This document shows, piece after piece, positions 1 through 5,432 of a DNA stretch of 5,432 bases. The stretch comes from JAZGDL01 sp036477795 (GTDB lineage Bacteria; Planctomycetota; Phycisphaerae; UBA1845): contig JAZGDL010000540.1 of NCBI GenBank assembly GCA_036477795.1, positions 1-5,432 on the forward strand, written 5' to 3'. The notes under the pieces were generated by a model that was not told the DNA's origin, made no database searches, and saw only the letters and a program-made list of their open reading frames with translations. Positions within the stretch are counted from its first letter, which is position 1. Every line of letters begins with the position of its first letter. A program made the translations under genes and the position numbers.

Positions 1-26
1 ACGTCGCACACGCCCCAGACAATAGA

Positions 27-43
27 CGACCCTTTCAGGGTCG
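27..43 (-). repeat. Hairpin with UGAAA loop, copy 1
   Basis: CGACCCTTTCAGGGTCG is a palindrome with a 7-base-pair stem and a 3-base loop, or a 6-base-pair stem with a UGAAA loop read in the direction of pilC transcription. No T-run follows on the minus strand, so it is not an obvious intrinsic terminator. It shares its loop but not its stem sequence with the hairpin at 104-120. Confidence 0.65.
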
Positions 44-50
44 GGCGCCT

Positions 51-76
51 CGGTGGCGGCATCATCCGGTGGCGGC
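51..76 (+). repeat. 10-base direct repeat CGGTGGCGGC
   Basis: CGGTGGCGGC occurs at 51-60 and 67-76, a 16-base period. The second copy forms part of the stem of the GTAG-headed stem-loop at 66-97, so the first copy may be a degenerate remnant of a neighbouring stem-loop. Confidence 0.5.
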
Positions 77-97
77 GCTGCGCTTGCCACCGGCTAC
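66..97 (-). repeat. GTAG-headed stem-loop downstream of pilC (REP-like)
   Basis: On the minus strand GTAG (94-97) is followed at once by an 8-base-pair stem, CCGGTGGC (86-93) pairing with GCCACCGG (66-73), around a 12-base GC-rich loop. The layout (GTAG then stem) matches the two stem-loops before pilT, but the stem sequence differs, so this would be a different subfamily of the same kind of element. It lies about 190 bases past the pilC stop. Confidence 0.65.
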
Positions 98-103
98 TTT
101 CGA

Positions 104-120
104 GCAGGCTTTCAGCCTGC
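104..120 (-). repeat. Hairpin with UGAAA loop, copy 2
   Basis: GCAGGCTTTCAGCCTGC has the same geometry and the same loop as the hairpin at 27-43, in the same orientation about 77 bases away. Five of the six base pairs outside the loop differ between the two copies while pairing is kept. It sits 6 bases from the GTAG head of the stem-loop at 66-97. Confidence 0.65.
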
Positions 121-289
121 GACCCCAACCGCCGTTCCTGTCACGGACCCTTCACCGTCCGTCCTGGAAACACTATCGAACAATCACGGCAAGAGACGAC
201 GGCCCTCACCCGGCGGCGTATTCACGACCGCCGTTTGACATACCTTCCCGTTCCCCGTCGACCACTCGGCCCCTGAATGACGAACGCTA

Positions 290-1552
290 TCAACCACCTG
301 ATGACACGCTCTCGATCAGCGAGACCAGCGGCATGAACAGGGCGATGACGATGAACCCCACGATCAGGCCCAGCACGATCACCAGGATCGGCTCCAGCAG
401 CGAGAACAGCGAGCTTACCAGGGTGTCCACCTCTTCGTCGTAGTTGTCGGCCACCTTCATCATCATGGTGTCCAGATCGCCGGTCTCCTCGCCCACGTCG
501 ATCATGTTGACCACGATGGAGTCGACCACTTTGGCGGCCCGCAAGGGGTTGGCGAAGCTGTCGCCCTCGCGGATGGAGTCGTGCACCGATCCCAGGGCCC
601 GGGCGAACACCTCGTTGCCCGAGGTTTCCTTGGTGATATTGATGGCTTCCAGGATGGGCACGCCGGCGTTTATCAAGGTGCCCAGCGTTCGGGTGAAGCG
701 GGCCACCGCCGTCTTGGAGATGATGCTGCCCATCACCGGGATTTTCATGATCACCAGGTCGGTGGCGTATCGTCCGCCCTTGGACTGCCGGATCAGACGC
801 CAGGTCACCAGGAATGCGATGGGCGAGAACAGAATTATGGCCCATCCCGGCGGGGAGCCGTGGGCAATCCAATCGGACAGGACAATAAGGAACTGGGTTA
901 CTCCGGGAAGTTCTGTGTCGAAGTCCTCGAAAATGGTCTTGAACTTGGGCACCACCACGATCATGATGCCGGTGACGATGCCCATGGCGAAGGTCATCAC
1001 CGCGGCCGGGTAGATCATGGCCCCGATCACCTTGCGCTTCAGCCGGGCGGCCTTCTCCATGAAGTCGGCCAGACGCTGGCAGATGACGTCCAGCACGCCG
1101 CCGGTCTCGCCGGCGGCGATCATGTTCACGTACAGACGATTGAAAGCCTTGGGCTGTCTGGCGAACGCCTCCGAAAGGGTAGAGCCCCCCTCCACGTCCT
1201 CCGCCACCCCACGAAGTACGTTTTTCATCAGCCCGGGCCTCTGCTGCTCGCCGAGAATGTTGATGCTGCGCAGCACGGGTAGGCCCGCGTCCTGCAAAGT
1301 GGAGAGCTGGCGGGTGAACTGCGTGACGACCTTCATCTTAACCCCGCCGATGGCGAATCCGACAGAGGATTTCTTTCTCTTGCCGGTGGCGACCGCGCCG
1401 GCCTTTCTCTTGCCCCCTTTTTCGCGAATGCGCGTGGGGAAGTAGCCCATGTTGCGGATCTTGGCCAGGGCGTCCTTGCTGGTGGGGGCTTCGACCTCGT
1501 CCTTGACCTCCTGGCCGGCCTGATTCATCGCTTCGTAGGCGAATCTGGGCAT
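290..1552 (-). CDS. pilC: PilC/GspF inner-membrane platform protein
   Basis: This is the polytopic platform protein of type IV pili and type II secretion. It connects the cytoplasmic ATPases to pilin assembly. The product is 420 residues, a normal family length. It opens with the classic soluble segment (MPRFAYEAMNQAGQEV), followed by a Lys-rich linker (about 45-61) and two T2SSF domains (about 75-200 and 280-405). The internal duplication is visible as FTRQLSTLQDAGLPVL (79-94) against FTRTLGTLINAGVPIL (286-301), and AAGETGGVLD (146-155) against DVGEETGDLD (352-361). Hydrophobic segments lie near 175-201, 236-254 and 386-411, the usual three-helix topology. The ATG at 1552 has AGAGGA 7 bases upstream, inside the end of the preceding ATPase gene, and only 3 bases separate that gene's stop from this start. 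This suggests coupled translation. GspF is the alternative name; pilT in the same cluster favours PilC. Confidence 0.96.
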   Translation of the reverse strand: MPRFAYEAMNQAGQEVKDEVEAPTSKDALAKIRNMGYFPTRIREKGGKRKAGAVATGKRKKSSVGFAIGGVKMKVVTQFTRQLSTLQDAGLPVLRSINILGEQQRPGLMKNVLRGVAEDVEGGSTLSEAFARQPKAFNRLYVNMIAAGETGGVLDVICQRLADFMEKAARLKRKVIGAMIYPAAVMTFAMGIVTGIMIVVVPKFKTIFEDFDTELPGVTQFLIVLSDWIAHGSPPGWAIILFSPIAFLVTWRLIRQSKGGRYATDLVIMKIPVMGSIISKTAVARFTRTLGTLINAGVPILEAINITKETSGNEVFARALGSVHDSIREGDSFANPLRAAKVVDSIVVNMIDVGEETGDLDTMMMKVADNYDEEVDTLVSSLFSLLEPILVIVLGLIVGFIVIALFMPLVSLIESVSSGG

Positions 1553-1555
1553 GGT

Positions 1556-3310
1556 CTAATCCTCTTCCACGATCGTCTGGGCCACCACCTCTTCGATGGT
1601 GGTAACGCCGTCGTAGATGAGCAGGAGTCCCGACTCCCGTAGCGATCGCATGCCGTGTTTCCTTGCTTCAGAGCGAATCAGTCCGGTCGAGGCGTGCCGC
1701 ATGACCAACTCGCGAATGGTGTCATCCATGACCAGAATCTCATAGACGGCCACGCGGCCGCGATACCCCGTATTGTTGCAGTAATCACATCCTCTGCCGT
1801 AATGAAACTTCCGGTCGCCGACCTCTTCCCGGGTCAGACTGAGCTCCATCAGAAGCTCTTCCGACGCCTCGAACTCGGCCTTGCAGTCCTTACAAATCCG
1901 CCGAACCAGCCGCTGCGCGACGATCGCTTCCACTGTGGCTGTAAGCAGGAAGGCCTCCAAGCCCAGATCCAGCAAGCGCGCAAATGTGGACGGCGCGTCG
2001 TTCGTATGCACGGTCGAGAACACCAGGTGTCCCGTCAAGGCCGCCTGCACCGCGATCTGCACCGTTTCCAGGTCGCGAATCTCACCCACCAGGATGATAT
2101 CCGGGTCCTGGCGCAGGAAGCTGCGCAGGGCCTTGGCGAAGCTCAGGCCCACCTCCGGTTTAACCTGCACCTGGATCAGGCCGTCGATGTCATACTCCAC
2201 CGGATCCTCCGCCGTGAGAATCTTCACCTCCGGCGTATTCAGTGTGTTCAGTGCCGCGTACAGCGTGGTGGTCTTGCCCGAACCCGTCGGGCCGGTGACG
2301 ATCACGATGCCGTTAGGCTTCTTAATGAGCTGCCGCAGCACCACCAGGTCGTCGTCGCGCAGGCCCAGCTTGTCCAGGTCCAGTTGGACGTTGGACCGGT
2401 CCAGCACACGCAGGACCACGCTCTCTCCGAACATGGTCGGAAGGACAGCCACACGAAGGTCCACCGGGTTGCCGCCTACTACTAACTCAATGCGCCCGTC
2501 CTGGGGCATCCTCCGCTCGGCGATGTCCAGGCTGGCCATCACCTTGATGCGCGAGGCGATGGCCATGGCGATGTACTGCGGCGGCGGGATCATCTCGTAC
2601 AGCACGCCGTCGATGCGGTAGCGCATCTTGAACTCGTCTTCGAAAGGCTCGAAGTGAATATCGCTGGCCTTGTCCTTGATGGCCTGCAGCAGCACCAAGT
2701 TCAACAGCCGTTTGACGGGATTGGACTCCGCCATGTCCTTCAGCTCGTCCAGATCGACGCTTTCACCCCGGCCGGCGTAGGCCGCCAGCGCGTCGTCACT
2801 CTCAATCTCGTCGATCAGAGCACGCATCGATTCGATCGAGCCCTCGGGGTAGTACTTCTCCAACGCCGCGTCCAAAGAGGGGTGGTCGCAGATCCCGGCG
2901 ACTACGTCGAAGCCCATCAGTGTTTTCAGGTCATCGGTGGCCCGGAAGTTGTCCGGAGAGGCCATGGCCACATGAAGAAGGTTGCTATCCGCATCGAACC
3001 GGAAAGGGATGATCTTGTAGGTGTTGGCCATTTGCGCAGGAATTATGTCCACCACTTCCTGCGGGATGTCCATGGAGGCGATGTCCACCGCCTCCATCCC
3101 CACCTGGGCGGCCAGGGCCAGGTTGAGTTGGTCATCGGTGACGTGGCCGGCCTCGACCAGAATCGCGCCCAGCGGCCCGCTGCGCTGTTTCTGAATCTCC
3201 AGAGCGTCCAGCACGTCGCGCCGCCGCAGGACGCCCATCTTAATCAGGACGCGGCCCAACTGTCGGCCGCGAAGCTGCTCAATCGGCGGCATGGTTAATT
3301 GTGTGGCCAT
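1556..3310 (-). CDS. pilB: PilB/GspE-type assembly ATPase with N-terminal MshEN domain
   Basis: This is a full-length extension/assembly ATPase of 584 residues. The N-terminus carries a tandem MshEN-like pattern: two 24-residue motifs at 17-40 and 46-69 with a 5-residue spacer, each with the LGxxL..xG......L...L..Q layout. In MshE and some PilB proteins this pattern binds cyclic di-GMP. After an acidic linker (roughly 155-195) come the N2-type region (KASDIHFEP, 214-222) and the ATPase core: Walker A GPTGSGKT (340-347), TAEDPVEY (366-373), Walker B DIILVGEIRD (404-413, Glu410), His box TGHLVFSTVHT (426-436), and zinc-binding CxxC pairs at Cys473/476 and Cys508/511. All catalytic motifs are complete. 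The ATG at 3310 is preferred, with AAGGA 13 bases upstream, which is a long spacing. A TTG at 3334 would add 8 residues but has no usable ribosome site. The stop lies 3 bases before pilC, so this ATPase is the likeliest partner of that platform protein. Confidence 0.94.
   Translation of the reverse strand: MATQLTMPPIEQLRGRQLGRVLIKMGVLRRRDVLDALEIQKQRSGPLGAILVEAGHVTDDQLNLALAAQVGMEAVDIASMDIPQEVVDIIPAQMANTYKIIPFRFDADSNLLHVAMASPDNFRATDDLKTLMGFDVVAGICDHPSLDAALEKYYPEGSIESMRALIDEIESDDALAAYAGRGESVDLDELKDMAESNPVKRLLNLVLLQAIKDKASDIHFEPFEDEFKMRYRIDGVLYEMIPPPQYIAMAIASRIKVMASLDIAERRMPQDGRIELVVGGNPVDLRVAVLPTMFGESVVLRVLDRSNVQLDLDKLGLRDDDLVVLRQLIKKPNGIVIVTGPTGSGKTTTLYAALNTLNTPEVKILTAEDPVEYDIDGLIQVQVKPEVGLSFAKALRSFLRQDPDIILVGEIRDLETVQIAVQAALTGHLVFSTVHTNDAPSTFARLLDLGLEAFLLTATVEAIVAQRLVRRICKDCKAEFEASEELLMELSLTREEVGDRKFHYGRGCDYCNNTGYRGRVAVYEILVMDDTIRELVMRHASTGLIRSEARKHGMRSLRESGLLLIYDGVTTIEEVVAQTIVEED
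1560..1565 (-). promoter_or_regulatory. Ribosome binding site of pilC inside the end of pilB
   Basis: AGAGGA overlaps the last codons of the upstream ATPase gene, 7 bases before the pilC ATG at 1552. Ribosomes ending at the pilB stop codon would be placed directly on this site, consistent with translational coupling of the ATPase and its platform protein. Confidence 0.75.
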
Positions 3311-3323
3311 GGGTCTGCTCGCG

Positions 3324-3328
3324 TCCTT
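3324..3328 (-). promoter_or_regulatory. Probable ribosome binding site of the second pilB
   Basis: AAGGA lies 13 bases before the ATG at 3310. The spacing is longer than usual, so this is a weaker call than the sites of pilT and pilC. The alternative TTG at 3334 has AAGG only 1 base away, too close to work. Confidence 0.45.
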
Positions 3329-3361
3329 AACCAAACCTTCACCGATGGCGCGTCCGCACCA

Positions 3362-4510
3362 TCAGGTATTTCGCCGGGGAATCGCGGGGACGCCCTGTTC
3401 CTCTTTCTTTTTGGGACTCTCCAGCGCGTCGACGTCCAGCCCTCGACTGGCGGCGTCGATCTTGTCCTGCATTTCGCCGGGCCGGCGCGACTTGTCCACG
3501 GCCTCCTCGGCGTCTATCTGATGCTTGCTGAACAGCTCCCACAGGTGCTCATCCAGCAGACGCATGCCGAATTTCTTGCCCGTCTGAATGGCGGAGTCGA
3601 TACGGTACACCTTGTTCTCGCGAATAAGGTTGGCAATGGCCGGCGTGACTAACATGAACTCATAGGCAGCTATCATGCCCTTGGGCTGACGCGGGCACAG
3701 GGCCTGCGACAGCACCGCAATCAGGGTCACCGACAACTGCACGCGGATCTGATCCTGCTGGTCCTGCGGGAAGGCGTCAATGATGCGGTTGATGGTGCCC
3801 TGGCACCCGGTGGTGTGCAAGGTGCCGAAGACCAGGTGGCCCGTCTCGGCGGCGGTGATGGCTGACTCGATGGTCTCCAGGTCGCGCAATTCGCCCACCA
3901 GTATGACGTCGGGGTCCATACGCAAGACCCTCCGGAGGGCTTCGGAGAAACTGGGCACGTCCACCCCCACCTCACGCTGGTTGACCAGCGATTTCTTGTG
4001 CACGTGGTAGTACTCGATGGGGTCCTCGATGGTTACGATGTGGCGGTCCAGCGACATGTTGATGAAATCGACCATTGACGCAAGAGTCGTGGTCTTGCCC
4101 GAGCCGGTCGGCCCGGTGACCAGGAACAAACCACGCGGGCGCCGGCACAGCGACGATACGATGTCCGGCAGACCGATCTCATCGAAGGACAGCAGCCTGG
4201 AGGGGATCAAACGCAACACCAGCGTCAGATTGCCCTTCTGCCGGAAGATCGACACCCGAAAACGACCGTGTTCACCGAAGGCGAACCCGAAGTCCGTCCC
4301 CCCCTCTTCTTGTATTTCCTGCTGGCAACGCTCCGGGGCGATGGCTTTCATCAACTGGGTGGTGTCTTCGGAGGTGAGCGTCTTGGTCTCCAGGTGGCGC
4401 AACCTCCCGTGCAGCCGGATCACCGGCGGCACCCCCACCGACAGATGCAGGTCCGAACCACCTTGCTTGATGACCGTTTCCAACAAGCGATCGATATGCA
4501 GTGAAGCCAT
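3362..4510 (-). CDS. pilT: PilT, type IV pilus retraction ATPase
   Basis: PilT hydrolyses ATP to disassemble the pilus fibre and drive twitching and retraction. The product is 382 residues. The N-terminal PAS-like region opens with a typical PilT pattern (GGSDLHLSVGVPP, residues 17-29). The RecA-like domain has Walker A GPTGSGKT (133-140), the Asp box TIEDPIEY (160-167), Walker B DVILVGELRD (201-210, Glu207) and the His box TGHLVFGTLHT (223-233). It lacks the CxxC zinc pairs of the PilB neighbours, as expected for PilT. The PilT signature near the C-terminus reads AIANLIRE (291-298), compared with the classical AIRNLIRE. A charged tail of about 40 residues makes it longer than the usual ~345. 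The ATG at 4510 is chosen because AGGA lies 8 bases upstream and the protein then begins at the family's usual position. An in-frame GTG at 4549 falls inside a repeat and is rejected. It is probably co-transcribed with the next gene. Confidence 0.96.
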   Translation of the reverse strand: MASLHIDRLLETVIKQGGSDLHLSVGVPPVIRLHGRLRHLETKTLTSEDTTQLMKAIAPERCQQEIQEEGGTDFGFAFGEHGRFRVSIFRQKGNLTLVLRLIPSRLLSFDEIGLPDIVSSLCRRPRGLFLVTGPTGSGKTTTLASMVDFINMSLDRHIVTIEDPIEYYHVHKKSLVNQREVGVDVPSFSEALRRVLRMDPDVILVGELRDLETIESAITAAETGHLVFGTLHTTGCQGTINRIIDAFPQDQQDQIRVQLSVTLIAVLSQALCPRQPKGMIAAYEFMLVTPAIANLIRENKVYRIDSAIQTGKKFGMRLLDEHLWELFSKHQIDAEEAVDKSRRPGEMQDKIDAASRGLDVDALESPKKKEEQGVPAIPRRNT

Positions 4511-4518
4511 TTCAACTA

Positions 4519-4522
4519 TCCT
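4519..4522 (-). promoter_or_regulatory. Ribosome binding site of pilT
   Basis: AGGA on the minus strand lies 8 bases before the ATG at 4510. It decides the pilT start in favour of this ATG over the in-frame GTG at 4549, which sits inside a repeat arm. The site begins about 16 bases after the end of the intergenic inverted repeat, so a structure formed there in the mRNA could affect access to it (inference). Confidence 0.75.
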
Positions 4523-4537
4523 GCCGCCCGCGACTCC

Positions 4538-4621
4538 CTGTAGCGCCACCCCTTGTGGGTGGCGCCGGCTGTGGGTGGCGCCGTCTCGTCAATGCGCCGC
4601 CCACGAGGGGCGGCGCTACAG
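4538..4621. repeat. Inverted pair of GTAG-headed stem-loops (REP/BIME-like element)
   Basis: Two 28-base arms (4538-4565 and 4594-4621) are inverted copies of each other with 25 of 28 positions matching, separated by 28 bases. Each arm is itself a stem-loop with a 9-base-pair stem and a 5-base loop: stem 4543-4551/4557-4565, and stem 4594-4602/4608-4616. Each arm carries GTAG at its outer end (4540-4543 on plus, 4616-4619 on minus). Two of the three differences between arms fall on the same base pair of the stem (A-T in the left, G-C in the right), so both stems stay perfectly paired. The third difference is in the loop. GTAG-headed palindromes in convergent pairs are the form of REP/BIME sequences mobilised by RAYT-type transposases. 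No such transposase is in the window. The element lies between the first ATPase gene and pilT. Confidence 0.85.
4555..4583 (+). repeat. 13-base direct repeat: half-copy of the left stem-loop
   Basis: GTGGGTGGCGCCG occurs at 4555-4567 and again at 4571-4583. The second copy repeats the loop end and 3' half of the left stem-loop without its 5' half or GTAG head. It looks like a partial third copy or a local slippage duplication in the spacer between the two arms. Confidence 0.7.
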
Positions 4622-4649
4622 TTGCTCGCTGTTGTAGCGCTGCAATAAT

Positions 4650-5432
4650 CTATTCGTCGTGCGCCTCTGCCACGATCCCCTCCGCCTGGGCGATGCGCGC
4701 GACCTCCGCGGGCGTGGTGACGCCGGCAAGGATCTTGAGTTTCCCGTCCTGCACCAGAGAGCGCATACCCGAGGCCTTGGCCGCTTTGCGCAATTCCGAA
4801 GTCGGCGCCCGGTTAAAGGCCAACTCCCGCAGCTCACTGTTCATCAGCAACATCTCAAAAATGCCCTGCCGCCCCCGATACCCCGTCCCTCCGCATCGCG
4901 AGCAGCCGGCGCCCTTGTAGACCGCCTTGCCCTCCAGCTCGCTGTCCTTGAAACCCACAACCTGCAGGAACCGCCTGTCGGGATTGGGGTCCTCGGCCTT
5001 GCACTCTTTGCAGATGATTCGCACCAGACGCTGGGCCATGATCGCCTGGATGGCACTGGCCACCAGAAACGGCTTGATGCCCATATCGATCAAACGGGTC
5101 ATCGCCGAAGGGGCGTCATTGGTGTGCAGGGTGCTGAACACCAGGTGGCCGGTCAGCGCCGCCTGAATAGCTACGTCCCCCACTTCCCGGTCGCGAATCT
5201 CACCCACCAGAATGATGTTGGGGGCCTGACGCAGCATGGACCGCAGGATTCGGGCGAAGCTCAGGTCGATCTCCTCGCGCACCTGGCACTGATTCATGCC
5301 GGTGAAGTTGTATTCCACCGGGTCTTCCGCCGTGATGATCTTTTTGTCCGGCCGGTTCAGGGCCTGCAACGCGGCGTAGAGCGTGGTGGTCTTACCCGAG
5401 CCGGTCGGCCCGGTCACCAGGAAAATGCCGTT
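4650..5432 (-). CDS. pilB: PilB/GspE-type pilus assembly ATPase, 3' part only (5' end beyond window)
   Basis: This is the C-terminal 260 residues of a hexameric AAA-like secretion ATPase that powers pilin assembly at the inner membrane. The frame stays open to the window edge. The GTG at 5417 lies just before Walker A, so it is not the start, and the N-terminal domains are missing. Numbering from the edge, the sequence shows Walker A GPTGSGKT (8-15), the Asp box TAEDPVEY (34-41), the Walker B region IILVGEIRD (73-81, Glu78), the His box TGHLVFSTLHT (94-104) and a zinc site of two CxxC pairs (Cys141/144 and Cys177/180, the second followed by GGTGYRGR). All core ATPase residues are intact. One oddity is RQAPN before Walker B, where the downstream paralogue has the usual RQDPD. 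It ends in TAG and is followed by a 139-base repeat-containing gap before pilT. PilB versus GspE cannot be separated on this fragment; the adjacent pilT favours PilB. Confidence 0.93.
   Translation of the reverse strand, partial: NGIFLVTGPTGSGKTTTLYAALQALNRPDKKIITAEDPVEYNFTGMNQCQVREEIDLSFARILRSMLRQAPNIILVGEIRDREVGDVAIQAALTGHLVFSTLHTNDAPSAMTRLIDMGIKPFLVASAIQAIMAQRLVRIICKECKAEDPNPDRRFLQVVGFKDSELEGKAVYKGAGCSRCGGTGYRGRQGIFEMLLMNSELRELAFNRAPTSELRKAAKASGMRSLVQDGKLKILAGVTTPAEVARIAQAEGIVAEAHDE

Larger units (their letters stand above)
1..289. other. Non-coding region downstream of pilC
   Basis: No convincing gene is present on either strand. The plus-strand open frames here are short, lack ribosome sites and have repeat-derived, low-plausibility translations. 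The region holds the GTAG-headed stem-loop, two UGAAA-loop hairpins and a 10-base direct repeat between positions 27 and 120. Two weaker stem-loops follow (143-162, a 6-base-pair stem with an 8-base loop; 211-233, a 6-base-pair stem with an 11-base loop). None is followed by a T-run in the direction of pilC transcription. No terminator or promoter can be called with confidence. Confidence 0.7.

Noticed and set aside
143..233. Stem-loops at 143-162 and 211-233 as rho-independent terminators of pilC
   Set aside because: Stems are only 6 pairs with 8- and 11-base loops, and no T-run follows either in the transcription direction.
53..238. Small plus-strand gene of about 61 codons
   Set aside because: It overlaps the repeat cluster, lacks a ribosome site, and its translation is Ala/Gly/Pro/Thr-rich with no recognisable feature.
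69..1445. Several open frames on the plus strand opposite pilC (for example 69-443, 444-1013, 581-1282, 1017-1445)
   Set aside because: They lie antisense to a clear PilC gene, have no recognisable domains or ribosome sites, and have the skewed composition expected of shadow frames in GC-rich DNA.
1655..3298. Long plus-strand open frames opposite the second pilB
   Set aside because: These are shadow frames of a complete ATPase gene, His/Gln- or Ser/Arg-rich with no family resemblance.
4511..4549. Longer PilT starting at the GTG at 4549
   Set aside because: The added 13 residues would be encoded partly by the repeat arm, the codon has no good ribosome site, and the ATG at 4510 has AGGA at ideal spacing and a normal PilT N-terminus.
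4538..4621. CRISPR-like repeat array
   Set aside because: There are only two inverted, self-palindromic copies and no regular spacers; REP-like structure explains it better.
4631..4646. Third GTAG element (TTGTAGCGCTGCAA) just after the upstream ATPase stop
   Set aside because: It is an imperfect short palindrome sharing only 8 bases with the arms; too short to call as a repeat copy, though it may be a remnant.
5415..5417. GTG at 5417 as start of the upstream ATPase
   Set aside because: It lies directly before Walker A; the frame is open to the window edge and the residues beyond it match the paralogue, so the gene is simply cut by the window.

Overview
The window holds one block of type IV pilus / type II secretion-type motor genes, all on the minus strand. 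Transcription therefore runs from the high-coordinate end to the low-coordinate end. In that order the genes are: a PilB/GspE-type assembly ATPase whose 5' part lies outside the window (4650-5432), the retraction ATPase PilT (3362-4510), a second, full-length PilB/GspE-type ATPase with an N-terminal MshEN domain (1556-3310), and the inner-membrane platform protein PilC/GspF (290-1552). No other protein gene is supported. The rest is non-coding DNA: a 139-base gap between the first ATPase gene and pilT, a short pilT-pilB gap, and about 289 bases after pilC.

The genes encode the cytoplasmic motor and its membrane anchor. PilB-type hexamers power pilus extension, PilT powers retraction, and PilC couples the ATPases to pilin movement through the membrane. 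A dedicated PilT with complete nucleotide-binding motifs argues for a retractable type IV pilus over a pure type II secretion system. The notable point of the layout is three related secretion ATPases in a row with one platform gene. The two PilB-type proteins are close paralogues: by hand alignment about 100 of 147 residues match from Walker A to the first zinc-ligand pair. The pilB-to-pilC junction is only 3 bases and looks translationally coupled, whereas pilT is separated from the gene before it by a repeat-filled gap.

Both main intergenic regions carry structured repeats. Between the first ATPase gene and pilT there is an 84-base inverted pair of GTAG-headed stem-loops resembling REP/BIME elements, and the stem of one copy differs from the other by a compensatory base-pair change. 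After pilC there is another GTAG-headed stem-loop with a different stem, between two hairpins that share a UGAAA loop (minus-strand sense) but have unrelated stem sequences.

The DNA is visibly GC-rich. The gene order, the protein style and these hairpin repeats recall Planctomycetes/Phycisphaerae-like bacteria, but this is a recollection-based inference and no taxonomic marker gene is present.
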